Part shown: in pieces, positions 36,603-46,294 of the stretch
Numbering within the stretch: position 1 is the first letter of the stretch
Layout: each line of letters begins with the position of its first letter
Source: Flavobacterium aerium
Lineage (GTDB): Bacteria; Bacteroidota; Bacteroidia; Flavobacteriales; Flavobacteriaceae
DNA length: 64,000 nucleotides
Direction: 5' to 3'
Assembly (NCBI RefSeq): GCF_030766725.1
Contig: NZ_JARQWR010000002.1
Location: 364,541-428,540 of the forward strand
Program-made: the position numbers and the translations under genes
Notes under the pieces: generated by a model
Seen by the model: only the letters and a program-made list of their open reading frames with translations
Databases searched by the model: none
What the model was told of the DNA's origin: nothing

Positions 36603-38131
36603 AAGATATTCTGTTTTATACCTGCCTTATGAAATAGATAATCTCTAGATTCTATAATTTTAGTATTTAACATCTTAGTATCAATGTTTTGCATTTTGCC
36701 TCTAAATTTCTTGATTCTACCAGCAATAATAACAGTATCTACATTCATACGTTCCATTAAGGTAACTACAGAACCTGTTACATTATTGAGTGGCATAACA
36801 TTTAAATCTGTTGTTCTCAATAATATAATATCTGCCTCTTTACCCGGAGTCAAACTTCCTGTTTTATGATCTAAATGTGTTGCTCGTGCCCCTTCAATTG
36901 TAGCATATCGAATCACATCATTACAAGTAATCAGATTCGGAGTATTTTCCACACCTTCCAATACCATTTCATTTACCAAACCACGTTGTAAAGTATATAT
37001 GGATCGCATTTGAGTAAAAAAATCAGGGGTCATTGTAACTTCTACATCAGTGCTTAATGAAGGTTGAATTCCATTTTTTAATGCTTGAAGAATGGGTGGC
37101 ATTCCATGACGCATTGTTAATTCGATTGGAACCGCTAGCGATACTGCTGAGCCAGCTTTTGCAATCCCTTCCCACATTGAATCCGTTAATCCTGTACAAT
37201 GAATTAAAAGATTATCAGATCCTAATAAGTTATATTTAATTGCTTTTTCTAATGCAGGTGTAGTGCCTAAATTATCAACAATATGTGACACAATTGGTAT
37301 TCCTGCTTTTCGAGCTAATTCCCAATAGTATTTAAAATGTTCACCCTCTACTTCTGCTCCCATAGCCATCGTTAATAATTGATCTGTTGAAGAAAAGTAA
37401 GTGTTTTTTATAAGATCTAGTTTATGGGGAAAAGGAACATTTGGTCCTGAACCACTTGAGAAAGAAAACAATGCTCTTCTTCCTCCATCTTTTAATCCTC
37501 TTATTATAGCATCTATATGCTTCATGGAGTGTGCTACTTGCGAGGTATCTACAACTGTTGTTACACCAGCATCTATTTGATTTATAGAAGATAGTAATAC
37601 TGCGATATAAGAATCTTCTGGACGAAAAACAGGTGTCAGTTTATTAATCAATACATCGATGTAATTATGAGGATTATCCGGTTTCATATCATTTAGCAAC
37701 AAAGCTTCCGCCAGGTATCCTCGAATTGCAGTTTCATATTGATGATGATGCGTATCAATGAAACCTGGCATGACAATATACCCTTCGGCATCAATAACAT
37801 GAACATCTTTTCCTACTTTAATATTTGGTTTAATCTCTTTGATTATTTTGCCATCAATTAAAACATCTCCTTTTTTATAATTCCCTACTTTATCATCCAT
37901 ACTTAGGATAATTCCACCTTTCAACAAGTATTTTACTCCTGTTTTCCCCATTAAATCGATTGGAATTTTATCGTCTTTGTCGGGCTTGTTTTTACAACTT
38001 GCCAACAATGTGGGAGCCATTAACGTTCCTAACGTTAGTATTCCTCCCATTCTTAAAAAATTCTTTCTACTCGTTTTTCCTAAAAACTCATTCAAATCTG
38101 ATGAATCTGAATCCTTACTCTTGTCTTCCAT
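36599..38131 (-). CDS. Exported amidohydrolase, ATZ/TRZ/chlorohydrolase-like
   Basis: The 510-aa protein has an N-terminal leader with a SRKNFLRMGG box (Tat-like, although the twin pair is R-K) followed by a hydrophobic stretch and LLASC, so it may be a Tat-exported lipoprotein. The metal-site motifs are FIDTHHHQYET, VSHIVD, LIHCTGL and STDVE, the cytosine-deaminase/TRZ type. The substrate is unknown; a deaminase or dechlorinase role is possible. Monocistronic. Confidence 0.82.
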   Translation of the reverse strand: MEDKSKDSDSSDLNEFLGKTSRKNFLRMGGILTLGTLMAPTLLASCKNKPDKDDKIPIDLMGKTGVKYLLKGGIILSMDDKVGNYKKGDVLIDGKIIKEIKPNIKVGKDVHVIDAEGYIVMPGFIDTHHHQYETAIRGYLAEALLLNDMKPDNPHNYIDVLINKLTPVFRPEDSYIAVLLSSINQIDAGVTTVVDTSQVAHSMKHIDAIIRGLKDGGRRALFSFSSGSGPNVPFPHKLDLIKNTYFSSTDQLLTMAMGAEVEGEHFKYYWELARKAGIPIVSHIVDNLGTTPALEKAIKYNLLGSDNLLIHCTGLTDSMWEGIAKAGSAVSLAVPIELTMRHGMPPILQALKNGIQPSLSTDVEVTMTPDFFTQMRSIYTLQRGLVNEMVLEGVENTPNLITCNDVIRYATIEGARATHLDHKTGSLTPGKEADIILLRTTDLNVMPLNNVTGSVVTLMERMNVDTVIIAGRIKKFRGKMQNIDTKMLNTKIIESRDYLFHKAGIKQNIF

Positions 38132-38757
38132 AATTAATACACTTTAATGGTTAAATAAATAGTTTACTCAAGCAAAAATTGGAATAATTCTTACTTAAAT
38201 TTTATGGTGTAGTATCATTTTCCAAAATAGAAAATGGCACAACTACAGTCAATGATTTACAACTTTAAAGGGGAGTCAATAGAATCGTAATAAAAAGTAT
38301 ATTCATTATTACGAAAGAGAAATTAAAAAAAAATAAATTTCTTAATGAAATTATTTTTTTGCTATCTGTTTAACAAAAAAAATAAATTACATGCTGCAAG
38401 TAAATGATTTGTAACTTAAAAATTAATAATAATTATTAATTAAATGGTTTTTTTTCTAGTAGAATAAAAAATTAAATTATGTTAATTATCATTTATACAT
38501 TAAACCAAATGAACTTCGAATAGTCTAATATTTTAAGTTGACTTATAGACTAAAAAGACGTATAAAATGGAGTAGTAAATTTTTAATTTAATAAATTATT
38601 ATCCCCTTCTCTTTTTATAATTTTCATAAAATGTTTTTTAAGAATTAAATTGTTAAATACAATTAAAATTAAGAACAATGAGAATATTTGATTTAGTTTT
38701 GTTTAGTCACTTAATAGGAAGTGAACAGAATCAAAAACTACACGTTATATCCCTACT
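38132..38757. other. 626-bp AT-rich gap before the RND operon
   Basis: No gene is supported here apart from a possible 27-codon leader ORF at 38678-38761. The region holds an AT-only inverted repeat (AATTAATAA/TTATTAATT, 38421-38441) and two loosely similar copies of an ATGATTT..AACTT word near 38252 and 38404. It probably contains the promoters of both flanking units. No TetR-type regulator gene is present next to the pump. Confidence 0.5.
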
Positions 38758-38761
38758 ATGA
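38678..38761 (+). CDS. Possible 27-aa leader peptide upstream of the RND adaptor
   Basis: An ATG at 38678 opens a 27-codon frame (starts MRIFDLVLF, ends HVISLL) whose TGA overlaps the next gene's ATG (ATGA at 38758-38761). Such a start-stop overlap could couple translation of a leader to the efflux operon. It may be chance, since nothing similar is seen to support it. Confidence 0.3.
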   Translation: MRIFDLVLFSHLIGSEQNQKLHVISLL

Positions 38762-39828
38762 AAGTAAAATACATTGCAATCTTTCTCCTAGTTATTGGAA
38801 TTGGAGCTTTAATTGTTTATCGAATTACGGAGAACAAAAGTAATGATGGAAAAGCCAAAGATAAAGGCGGAAATAAAGCACAAATGCGGGTAAACGGCGT
38901 AGTCGTTTCAGCCAGTAATTTTGCAAATAATATTCTGCTTTCAGGTTCCATTGAAGCCAATGAACAAATCGAAATTCGAAGCGAAATTTCAGGAGTTGTA
39001 GAAGGTATTTATTTTGAAGAAGGGTCTTCTGTTACTAAAGGTCAGGTACTTTTTAAAGTAAACGATTTAGAACTACGTGCTCAGGTTGCTCAAGCACAAA
39101 CAAAACAAGATTTGGCTGCTGAAAATGAACGAAGAGCCAAATTATTACTACAAAAAGAAGCCATTAGCCAGGAAGAATATGATGTAGCTCGTGCAGATTT
39201 AAAATCAGCTCAGGCGCAAAGTCAATTAATTAGAGCTCAGATTGCAAAAACATCGATTAGAGCACCCTTTTCTGGAAGAATTGGATTGCGTAATATATCG
39301 CCAGGTAGTTATGTAACACCTGCTACTCTAGTTGCTAAATTAGTGAGTCAAAATCCTTTGAAAATCACATTTTCTATACCCGAGAAATATGCTAATCAAA
39401 TGAAAGTGAATACCGATGTTTCTTTTAGTGTAGCAGGTTCTACAGAAAGATATAAAGCAAAAATTTATGCCATCGAACCTGAAATTGAAATTGCAACCCG
39501 GACCTTAAAACTGAGAGCTATTGCACAAAATCCTGATGGAAAATTAATTCCGGGGACTTTTGCAAATGTAGATTTACCATTGAGTAATACTACTGATGCC
39601 CTAGTAATACCATCTGAAGCAGTTATTCCTATCCAAAATGGAAAAAAAGTATTTATTACAGAAAAAGGAAAAGCGAAAGAAGTAATAGTGGAAACATCAA
39701 CTCGTACTGATAAAAACATTGTTGTTACAACTGGTTTAAAAGTTGGTGACACTGTATTAACAACGGGGGTAATGGGATTAAAAAATGGTACAGGAGTAAA
39801 AGTAACCCTTGTTAATACTAAGAACTAA
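38758..39828 (+). CDS. RND efflux periplasmic adaptor (HlyD/AcrA family)
   Basis: The 356-aa protein has an N-terminal anchor (IAIFLLVIGIGALIVYRI). The biotinyl-lipoyl half-motifs are IEIRSEISGVVEGIYFEEGS and IRAPFSGRIGLRNISPGSYV, and an alpha-hairpin lies between them (AQAQTKQDLAAENERRAKLL). It is the AcrA-like membrane-fusion protein linking the permease and TolC. First gene of the efflux operon. Confidence 0.92.
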   Translation: MKVKYIAIFLLVIGIGALIVYRITENKSNDGKAKDKGGNKAQMRVNGVVVSASNFANNILLSGSIEANEQIEIRSEISGVVEGIYFEEGSSVTKGQVLFKVNDLELRAQVAQAQTKQDLAAENERRAKLLLQKEAISQEEYDVARADLKSAQAQSQLIRAQIAKTSIRAPFSGRIGLRNISPGSYVTPATLVAKLVSQNPLKITFSIPEKYANQMKVNTDVSFSVAGSTERYKAKIYAIEPEIEIATRTLKLRAIAQNPDGKLIPGTFANVDLPLSNTTDALVIPSEAVIPIQNGKKVFITEKGKAKEVIVETSTRTDKNIVVTTGLKVGDTVLTTGVMGLKNGTGVKVTLVNTKN

Positions 39829-39833
39829 ATACA

Positions 39834-42800
39834 ATGAGTTTATCAACATTATGCATAAAACGCCCTGTATTTACTATAGTAATTAACCTTAGTATAATAC
39901 TCTTTGGAATTATTGGATATACCTATTTAGGCGTTCGTGAATTCCCTTCTATTGACCCAGCTCAAATTTCTGTTCGTACGAACTATGCTGGAGCAAATTC
40001 CGATATTATTGAATCTCAAATTACAGAACCACTTGAAAAAGCAATTAATTCGATTGATGGTATTCGAAATATAACTTCTTCAAGTAATCAAGGTTCTAGT
40101 AATATTACCATAGAATTTAATTTAGAAAAAAATCTTGAAGAAGCAGCGAATGATGTGCGTGATAAAGTATCACAAGCCGTTCGTAGTTTACCGCAAGATA
40201 TTGATGCTCCTCCAGTAGTATCTAAAGCCGATGCCGACTCTGATCCTATCGTTACAATGACGGTTCAAAGTGATACGCGAGATGCCTTGGAATTAAGTGA
40301 TTATGCCGAAAATGTTATTGCACAACGACTACAAACGATTCCGGGTGTAAGTAGCGTCCAAATTTGGGGACAAAAGAAATATGCCATGCGCTTATGGATT
40401 GACCCAAATAAATTGGCTTCTTATGGCTGTACAGTGTCTGAGGTACGTGATGCTTTAAACAAACAAAACGTAGAATTGCCTTCTGGTAAATTAACGGGTG
40501 CCAATACCGAATTAACGGTAAAAACGGCTGGAAATTTATCTACAGCTGAGCAATTCAATAATATCATTATCCGTGCAGATGACAATCGTATCGTTCGATT
40601 AAGTGATATTGGAACGGCGTCCTTAGGCCCAGAAAATTTAGAAACTAAATTAAGTGAATCTGGATTACCAATGGTTGGTTTGGCTATTATTCCACAACCT
40701 GGAACAAACTATATCGATATTGCGAATGCATTTTATATCCAATATGAACAGCTGAAAAAAGAGTTACCTGCCGATTTCAAATTGAATATTGCAATTGATA
40801 ATACTACCTTCATTAAAAAATCGGTAGTTGAAGTAGCAGAAACCTTATTGATTTCCCTGATATTAGTAACTCTTATTATTTATTTATTCTTCCGTGACTG
40901 GGCGATTGCTTTTAGACCATTAATTGATATTCCGGTATCATTAATTGCAACTTTCTTTATTATGTACTTGTGTGGTTTCTCTATCAATGTACTTACATTA
41001 TTAGCAATTGTATTAGCAACAGGACTTGTAGTAGATGATGGTATTGTTGTTACTGAAAATATATTTAAAAAAGTAGAGGAAGGAATGAGTCCTATTCAGG
41101 CAGCAATTAAAGGTTCAAATGAAATCTTTTTTGCGGTAATCTCTATTTCGATCACTTTGGCAGCTGTATTTTTACCTGTTATATTCTTAGAAGGATTTGT
41201 CGGTCGATTATTCCGGGAATTTGGAGTCGTCATCGGTGCTGCCGTATTAATTTCCGCTTTCGTATCGCTTACACTTACACCAATGCTAAATGCTTATTTG
41301 ATGAAAGGTGGAGTGCATAAAAAATCAAGATTTTATAATTTTACAGAACCTTACTTTGTCAAATTAAATACAGGATATGCAGATTCTTTAAAAGGATTCA
41401 TGAAAAGAAAATGGATTAGTTTCCCTATCATCATCGTTTGTTTAGGATTAATTGGTCTATTCTATAGTTTATTACAAAAAGAAACAGCTCCGTATGATGA
41501 CCGAAGCTTTATTGGGGTTAATGTAACAGCTCCCGAAGGGGCATCTTATGAGTATACTGATCGTTTCATGCAGGAATTAAGTCAAATGATTAATGATTCA
41601 ATTCCAGAGAAAAAAGTAAGTTTAGTTATTACTTCTCCAGGTTTTGGATCTGCTTCTGTGAACAGTGGACGTATTCGTATAGCTTTGGTTGAACCTAACG
41701 AAAGAAAGCGTACACAAAAAGAATTAGCAGCCGATTTAACGAAATGGACAAAGCAATATTCCGAAGCTAAAACATCTGTTTCTGAACAACCTACCATTTC
41801 TGTAAACCGTAGAGGTGGTATGCCCATCCAATACATTATTCAGGCTCCTAATTTCCAAAAATTAGAAGAAAAAATTCCTGAATTTATGGATGAAGCTAGT
41901 AAAGATCCTACCTTCTCTATTACGGATGTAAATTTAAAATTCAATAAACCTGAAATCAATGTTACCATTGATCGTGAAAAAGCACAAAGTTTAGGAGTTT
42001 CTGTTATTGATGTAGCACAAACACTACAATTGTCTTTGAGTGGACAACGTTTTGGTTACTTCATGATGAATGGAAAACAATATCAGGTAATTGGACAATT
42101 TGATCAAAAAGATCGTGAAGCGCCAATTGACTTGACTTCAATGTACGTAAAAAGTAACACTGGTTTATTAATCCAATTGGATAATGTTGTTTCTATTGCA
42201 GAACAAAGTAGTCCACCACAATTGTATCATAATAACCGATATATGTCTGCCACTGTTTCTGCTGGATTAGCTCCAGGAAAAAGTATTAGTGATGGTATCG
42301 AAGCAATGGACCGTATTAAAGCAAAAGTATTGGATGATACCTTTACAACCGATTTAGGTGGTGAGTCCCGTGACTTCGTAGAAAGTAGTTCAAATACTAT
42401 GTTTGCTTTTGGATTGGCTTTATTATTAATCTATCTAATCCTATCGGCTCAATTTGAAAGTTTTATTGATCCATTTATTATTATTCTAACAGTACCAATG
42501 GCTGTGGCGGGAGCATTATTCTCTTTATGGTTATTTGGACAAACGTGGAATATCTTTAGTCAAATTGGAACCGTCATGTTGATTGGTCTGGTGACCAAGA
42601 ATGGTATTTTAATTGTAGAATTTGCGAACCAACTGCGGGAAGAAGGTAAATCAAAAATTGATGCCATCATGGAAGCTTCAGAATCTCGTTTGCGTCCAAT
42701 CTTAATGACGAGTTTAGCAATTTCATTAGGAGCATTGCCTATTGCATTGTCCTTAGGAGCTGCATCACAAAGCCGTATTGGAATGGGAGTTGTAATTGTG

Positions 42801-42929
42801 GGAGGAACTATTTTCTCTTTAATATTAACGCTTTTTGTTATTCCAGCCATTTACTTTATGTGGTCAAAAGACCGTAAACATAGACCTGAGTTTGATAATT
42901 TAGATGCAATTGAAAAAGAAAATAATTAA
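39834..42929 (+). CDS. RND multidrug efflux permease (HAE1/AcrB family)
   Basis: The 1031-aa inner-membrane transporter is of usual length and topology, with twelve helices and two large periplasmic loops. The proton-relay Asp pair is in ATGLVVDDGIVVTEN. Repeats such as LILSAQFESFIDPFIIILTV and GLVTKNGILIVEFANQLRE in the second half are typical. It drives proton-coupled export of drugs or lipophilic compounds. Its start is 5 nt after the adaptor stop. Confidence 0.95.
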   Translation: MSLSTLCIKRPVFTIVINLSIILFGIIGYTYLGVREFPSIDPAQISVRTNYAGANSDIIESQITEPLEKAINSIDGIRNITSSSNQGSSNITIEFNLEKNLEEAANDVRDKVSQAVRSLPQDIDAPPVVSKADADSDPIVTMTVQSDTRDALELSDYAENVIAQRLQTIPGVSSVQIWGQKKYAMRLWIDPNKLASYGCTVSEVRDALNKQNVELPSGKLTGANTELTVKTAGNLSTAEQFNNIIIRADDNRIVRLSDIGTASLGPENLETKLSESGLPMVGLAIIPQPGTNYIDIANAFYIQYEQLKKELPADFKLNIAIDNTTFIKKSVVEVAETLLISLILVTLIIYLFFRDWAIAFRPLIDIPVSLIATFFIMYLCGFSINVLTLLAIVLATGLVVDDGIVVTENIFKKVEEGMSPIQAAIKGSNEIFFAVISISITLAAVFLPVIFLEGFVGRLFREFGVVIGAAVLISAFVSLTLTPMLNAYLMKGGVHKKSRFYNFTEPYFVKLNTGYADSLKGFMKRKWISFPIIIVCLGLIGLFYSLLQKETAPYDDRSFIGVNVTAPEGASYEYTDRFMQELSQMINDSIPEKKVSLVITSPGFGSASVNSGRIRIALVEPNERKRTQKELAADLTKWTKQYSEAKTSVSEQPTISVNRRGGMPIQYIIQAPNFQKLEEKIPEFMDEASKDPTFSITDVNLKFNKPEINVTIDREKAQSLGVSVIDVAQTLQLSLSGQRFGYFMMNGKQYQVIGQFDQKDREAPIDLTSMYVKSNTGLLIQLDNVVSIAEQSSPPQLYHNNRYMSATVSAGLAPGKSISDGIEAMDRIKAKVLDDTFTTDLGGESRDFVESSSNTMFAFGLALLLIYLILSAQFESFIDPFIIILTVPMAVAGALFSLWLFGQTWNIFSQIGTVMLIGLVTKNGILIVEFANQLREEGKSKIDAIMEASESRLRPILMTSLAISLGALPIALSLGAASQSRIGMGVVIVGGTIFSLILTLFVIPAIYFMWSKDRKHRPEFDNLDAIEKENN

Positions 42930-42934
42930 GAAGT

Positions 42935-44251
42935 ATGAAATATAAAATCTTCTTTCAAAGCCTTATTATTGGTTTTATATTGTGCAACCATGCGTATGCA
43001 CAAGAAGTTTTGACGGTTGAAGATGCCGTAAAAATTGCTTTAGAAAACAATTATGATATTAAAATTGCTGCAAATGATTTAAAAATAGATGAACGTAATG
43101 TTAGTCTAGGGAACGCGGGAATGCTACCCAATCTTAAAGCAACCATCACGAATAATAATAACCGAACGAATTCTTCACAAACGCAAGCCGATGGAACTGT
43201 TCGTAACTTGGATGGTGCAAAAAATAATAGTCTTGGTTATGGTGTTACGCTAGGTTGGACCGTTTTTGATGGTTTCAAAATGTTCGCTAAACATGAACAG
43301 CTGAGAGAATTACAAAAACTGGGAGAAACAGAATTGAAAGGGGTTATCCTAACTAAAATCAGTGATGTCATTACCACCTATTATGATTTAGTTCAGCAGG
43401 AACAACAGCTTACAGCTCTTGATACGGCTATCTCTATTTCTAAGCTTCGATTAACAACTGCTGAAAATCGATATACCATTGGAAAAGCATCAAAATTAGA
43501 AGTCTTAAATGCACAGGTAGATATCAATACTGATACAACTACTCTATTGCGCCAAAAAGAACTGAATGCTAATACAAAGATCTTATTGAATCAGATTTTA
43601 GCTCGTGAACCTAATACATCATTTTCTGTTGTAGACACAATTGTTGTAGATCGTGCTTTGTTATTACCAGAATTAACTTCTCGTGCGGAACAACAAAATC
43701 CACAATTGCAGATTGCAGTAGTCAATAAACGGGTACTTGAATTACAACTCAAACAGGTTAAAGCCAATAGATATCCTACAATTAATCTAACATCAGGTTA
43801 TAATTACAATGAAACCGAATCCAGTTTAGGATTTACCTCTCAAACATCTAGTAGAGGTTTAAACTATGGATTTAATGCATCTTTGAATTTATTTGATGGC
43901 CTGGCTCAACGTAGAAATGAAAAAGTTGCTCATTTAATGATTGAGAACTCTCAAATTGTTTTGGACCAACAGAAACAAGCTATTGTAACACAATTATCAA
44001 CTAGTTATCAAACTTATTTAACCAATTTACAGTTGACAGAATTGGAGCAACGTAATGAAGCAATAGCCAAACAGAATCTTGAGATTACAATGGAAAAATA
44101 CAGAATAGGAACCATTGCTCCTTTGGAGTTTAGAACGGCTCAATTAAACTACGTAAATGCTAGAGTACGCAACAGCAATGCTCAGTTTCAAGCAAAATTA
44201 TCTGAAATATCATTAAAGGAATTAGCTGGAAATATTGATTTAATTAAATAA
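42935..44251 (+). CDS. TolC family outer-membrane efflux protein
   Basis: The 438-aa protein has a signal peptide (ending AYAQ at about residue 22) and the duplicated coiled-coil/beta pattern of TolC (LTVEDAVKIALENNYDIKIA at the start; TVFDGFKMFAK and SLNLFDGLAQRRN in the two halves). It completes the tripartite pump with the two preceding genes; its start is 5 nt after the permease stop. Confidence 0.93.
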   Translation: MKYKIFFQSLIIGFILCNHAYAQEVLTVEDAVKIALENNYDIKIAANDLKIDERNVSLGNAGMLPNLKATITNNNNRTNSSQTQADGTVRNLDGAKNNSLGYGVTLGWTVFDGFKMFAKHEQLRELQKLGETELKGVILTKISDVITTYYDLVQQEQQLTALDTAISISKLRLTTAENRYTIGKASKLEVLNAQVDINTDTTTLLRQKELNANTKILLNQILAREPNTSFSVVDTIVVDRALLLPELTSRAEQQNPQLQIAVVNKRVLELQLKQVKANRYPTINLTSGYNYNETESSLGFTSQTSSRGLNYGFNASLNLFDGLAQRRNEKVAHLMIENSQIVLDQQKQAIVTQLSTSYQTYLTNLQLTELEQRNEAIAKQNLEITMEKYRIGTIAPLEFRTAQLNYVNARVRNSNAQFQAKLSEISLKELAGNIDLIK

Positions 44252-44271
44252 TATTCCTTTCAAAGCATATT

Positions 44272-44305
44272 AAAGGCAGCTTAGTACATAGGCTGCCTTT
44301 TTTTA
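44272..44305 (+). terminator. Terminator of the RND efflux operon
   Basis: AAAGGCAGC and GCTGCCTTT enclose a TTAGTACATAG loop, with a following T run. Confidence 0.9.
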
Positions 44306-44456
44306 TACATTATAATTGTATTTTTTTCTTCAATCAATATCCTATTTTGCATAAAAAATCGTTAAAGTCTAGAACTGCTTTTTAATTTTAAGTCTGAAAT
44401 TCTATCTTAGTAAAAAAGCTAAAGCAAAATTTATTGAATTAATGATGACCAATGCT

Positions 44457-44894
44457 ATGAAAAAAATTGCCCTACTTCTTCCCTTCTTATTGTTATTTAT
44501 AAGTTGTAAACCTTCCTTTGTTAGGATAAATCCTGAATCGGCCGATAAAGCTCAAATGAATAAAGCATACGATTTAGGTAAACGTTTATCGGAAAGCTGT
44601 CATACTTCTAAATTTAAGAAGTTTTCTACAAGTGAAGCAACCCCAAAAGTCATTAATGGAATTACTCCTGATAAATTATTAGCCATATGTAATAAAATTC
44701 GACAAGAATACGGTAACTTTATTGATATGGAATTGATTGAAGTAATTCATCTTAAATCTTCTAATGAGAATGTATATCGCTTTAAAGCAAAATATCATAA
44801 AAATAGAGGGATTAAAGAAGTACGAGTTACGATGAATAGCGATAATAAAGCATCGGCAATTAATTCTAAAGTTTGGAAAGACGAATATGAGTAG
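44457..44894 (+). CDS. Hypothetical small lipoprotein
   Basis: The 145-aa protein begins at ATG 44457 with a lipoprotein signal (LLLPFLLLFISC). The mature part has a short helix and a basic beta-rich C-terminal half (YRFKAKYHKNRGIKEVRVTM). An in-frame ATG at 44442 would add five residues. No known family. Confidence 0.6.
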   Translation: MKKIALLLPFLLLFISCKPSFVRINPESADKAQMNKAYDLGKRLSESCHTSKFKKFSTSEATPKVINGITPDKLLAICNKIRQEYGNFIDMELIEVIHLKSSNENVYRFKAKYHKNRGIKEVRVTMNSDNKASAINSKVWKDEYE

Positions 44895-44928
44895 TCTCCA
44901 ATAATCAAATCTTATTAAAACCTAATAC

Positions 44929-45555
44929 ATGCATTCAGTTCTTTTACATCAAACCTTTACTTCCTTGGCAAATAAATATTGTCAGGACCATTTTCTGGTC
45001 ACAAAATTATGGCAGGAAATAGAGGAACATTATACAGCAGAAGACCGTCATTATCATACGCTATTACATTTGTTAAATATCCTTCAATTGCTTTTAGAGA
45101 ATAAGGATAATATAAAAGATTGGGATACCCTACTCTTTACCCTATTCTACCATGATGTTATTTATGATGCTTCTTTGACTGATAATGAAGAAAAAAGTGC
45201 TGAATTGGCCGAAGAACGATTGCAATATTTAAATGTTCCTGAGCCGTTAATTCAGAAATGTAAAGAGCAAATTTTGGCAACGAAAACACATCAATCCCAT
45301 AACGATAATGATACTCTTATTTTTCTAGATGCCGATTTATCTATTTTAGGACAAGATTTAAATACCTATGGAAAATATTCCCAAGACATTCAAAAGGAAT
45401 ATTCGATATATCCCAAATTAGTCTATACAGCAGGGCGAAAAAAAGTTATTCAACATTTTTTGGAAATGGATCGTATTTATAAAACTTCATTTTTCTATAA
45501 TCGTTTTGAAAAACAGAGTCGTTTAAATCTGATGCATGAATTAAAAAATATATAA
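44929..45555 (+). CDS. HD-domain metal-dependent phosphohydrolase-like protein
   Basis: The 208-aa protein has the HD motif FYHDVIYD, preceded by EDRHYHTLLHLLNILQ and followed by ILATKTHQ and IFLDADLSILG. This is the pattern of the 'predicted HD phosphohydrolase' family misnamed after the NMDA receptor. The substrate is unknown, perhaps nucleotides. It may share a transcript with the preceding lipoprotein. Confidence 0.82.
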   Translation: MHSVLLHQTFTSLANKYCQDHFLVTKLWQEIEEHYTAEDRHYHTLLHLLNILQLLLENKDNIKDWDTLLFTLFYHDVIYDASLTDNEEKSAELAEERLQYLNVPEPLIQKCKEQILATKTHQSHNDNDTLIFLDADLSILGQDLNTYGKYSQDIQKEYSIYPKLVYTAGRKKVIQHFLEMDRIYKTSFFYNRFEKQSRLNLMHELKNI

Positions 45556-45596
45556 TTTCATAACGACTGCACCACCATAAAACAAACGGATTGTAC

Positions 45597-45604
45597 TATT
45601 TTTG
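45597..45604 (+). promoter_or_regulatory. Candidate -7 promoter element
   Basis: TATTTTTG matches TAnnTTTG, 24 nt before the start of the DMP19 gene. No -33 TTG is seen at normal spacing. Confidence 0.35.
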
Positions 45605-45628
45605 TATTAAACTAACGTCATTAAAATC

Positions 45629-46162
45629 ATGAAAAATATTATTGTTTCTGAAAATGGATTCAACAATTCGGATCCTTATGCTATTATCCAATCAAACATT
45701 ACTGTTGTTAATTTACTTCTTGAAGAAGGATATGATCCAGAATTAATCAAAAAAGAAGCTTTCATCAGTTATTATGTAGATTATTATTTAGCGCAAGTTA
45801 ACAATGGTGGATTTGCTCAATTTGTGTATAATTCTAGTTGGAATGAAGAAATTGTATTGCTTATTGAAGAAGGTTTAGAATCGATGAAAGCGACCTTACA
45901 TTTAGCTTATTTTAGAAATAGAGCCAAATTTGTAAGTTCATTAGCTGAAGAGGTGATTGATGCTTTCTTAGAAACTGATTTGTTTGGAGAAAACAAACTA
46001 AGAGATCAAATGAATGATGATAGTTTTTATACTATAAAAGAAGATCTTATTGCATTAAACTCAAGTTGGTTAAAAAAACAACCTGATTTATTAGTCTTAA
46101 GTATTGATAATATGTTCGTAGAACTGGAGAAAATACTAGGGAAAGAAATTAGCAAAAATTAG
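45629..46162 (+). CDS. DMP19/DUF4375 family protein
   Basis: The 177-aa acidic protein carries YYVDYYLAQVNNGGFAQFVYNS, the NGGF motif typical of the DUF4375 (DMP19) family. DMP19 proteins are thought to act as DNA-mimic proteins in Neisseria; the function here is unknown. No signal peptide. Located just before dnaX. Confidence 0.75.
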   Translation: MKNIIVSENGFNNSDPYAIIQSNITVVNLLLEEGYDPELIKKEAFISYYVDYYLAQVNNGGFAQFVYNSSWNEEIVLLIEEGLESMKATLHLAYFRNRAKFVSSLAEEVIDAFLETDLFGENKLRDQMNDDSFYTIKEDLIALNSSWLKKQPDLLVLSIDNMFVELEKILGKEISKN

Positions 46163-46246
46163 AAAACTGCAATCTTTTCAATATCAAAATCCAAATCTTT
46201 TATTTCTTCTTTTTCTAGAATAATATTCTTAAAAGAAGAAATAATA

Positions 46247-46277
46247 TTGGATGATTTAGGTGCAATCACTATATTTG
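46247..46277 (+). promoter_or_regulatory. Probable dnaX promoter
   Basis: A TTG at 46247-46249 and TATATTTG at 46270-46277 are 20 nt apart, matching the flavobacterial -33/-7 arrangement, 17 nt before the dnaX start codon. Confidence 0.55.
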
Positions 46278-46294
46278 TATTCGAATAAAAAACT

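Noticed and set aside
38250..38425. Two similar words (ATGATTT..AACTT) as a regulatory direct repeat
   Set aside because: The match is short and imperfect in very AT-rich DNA and is easily due to chance.
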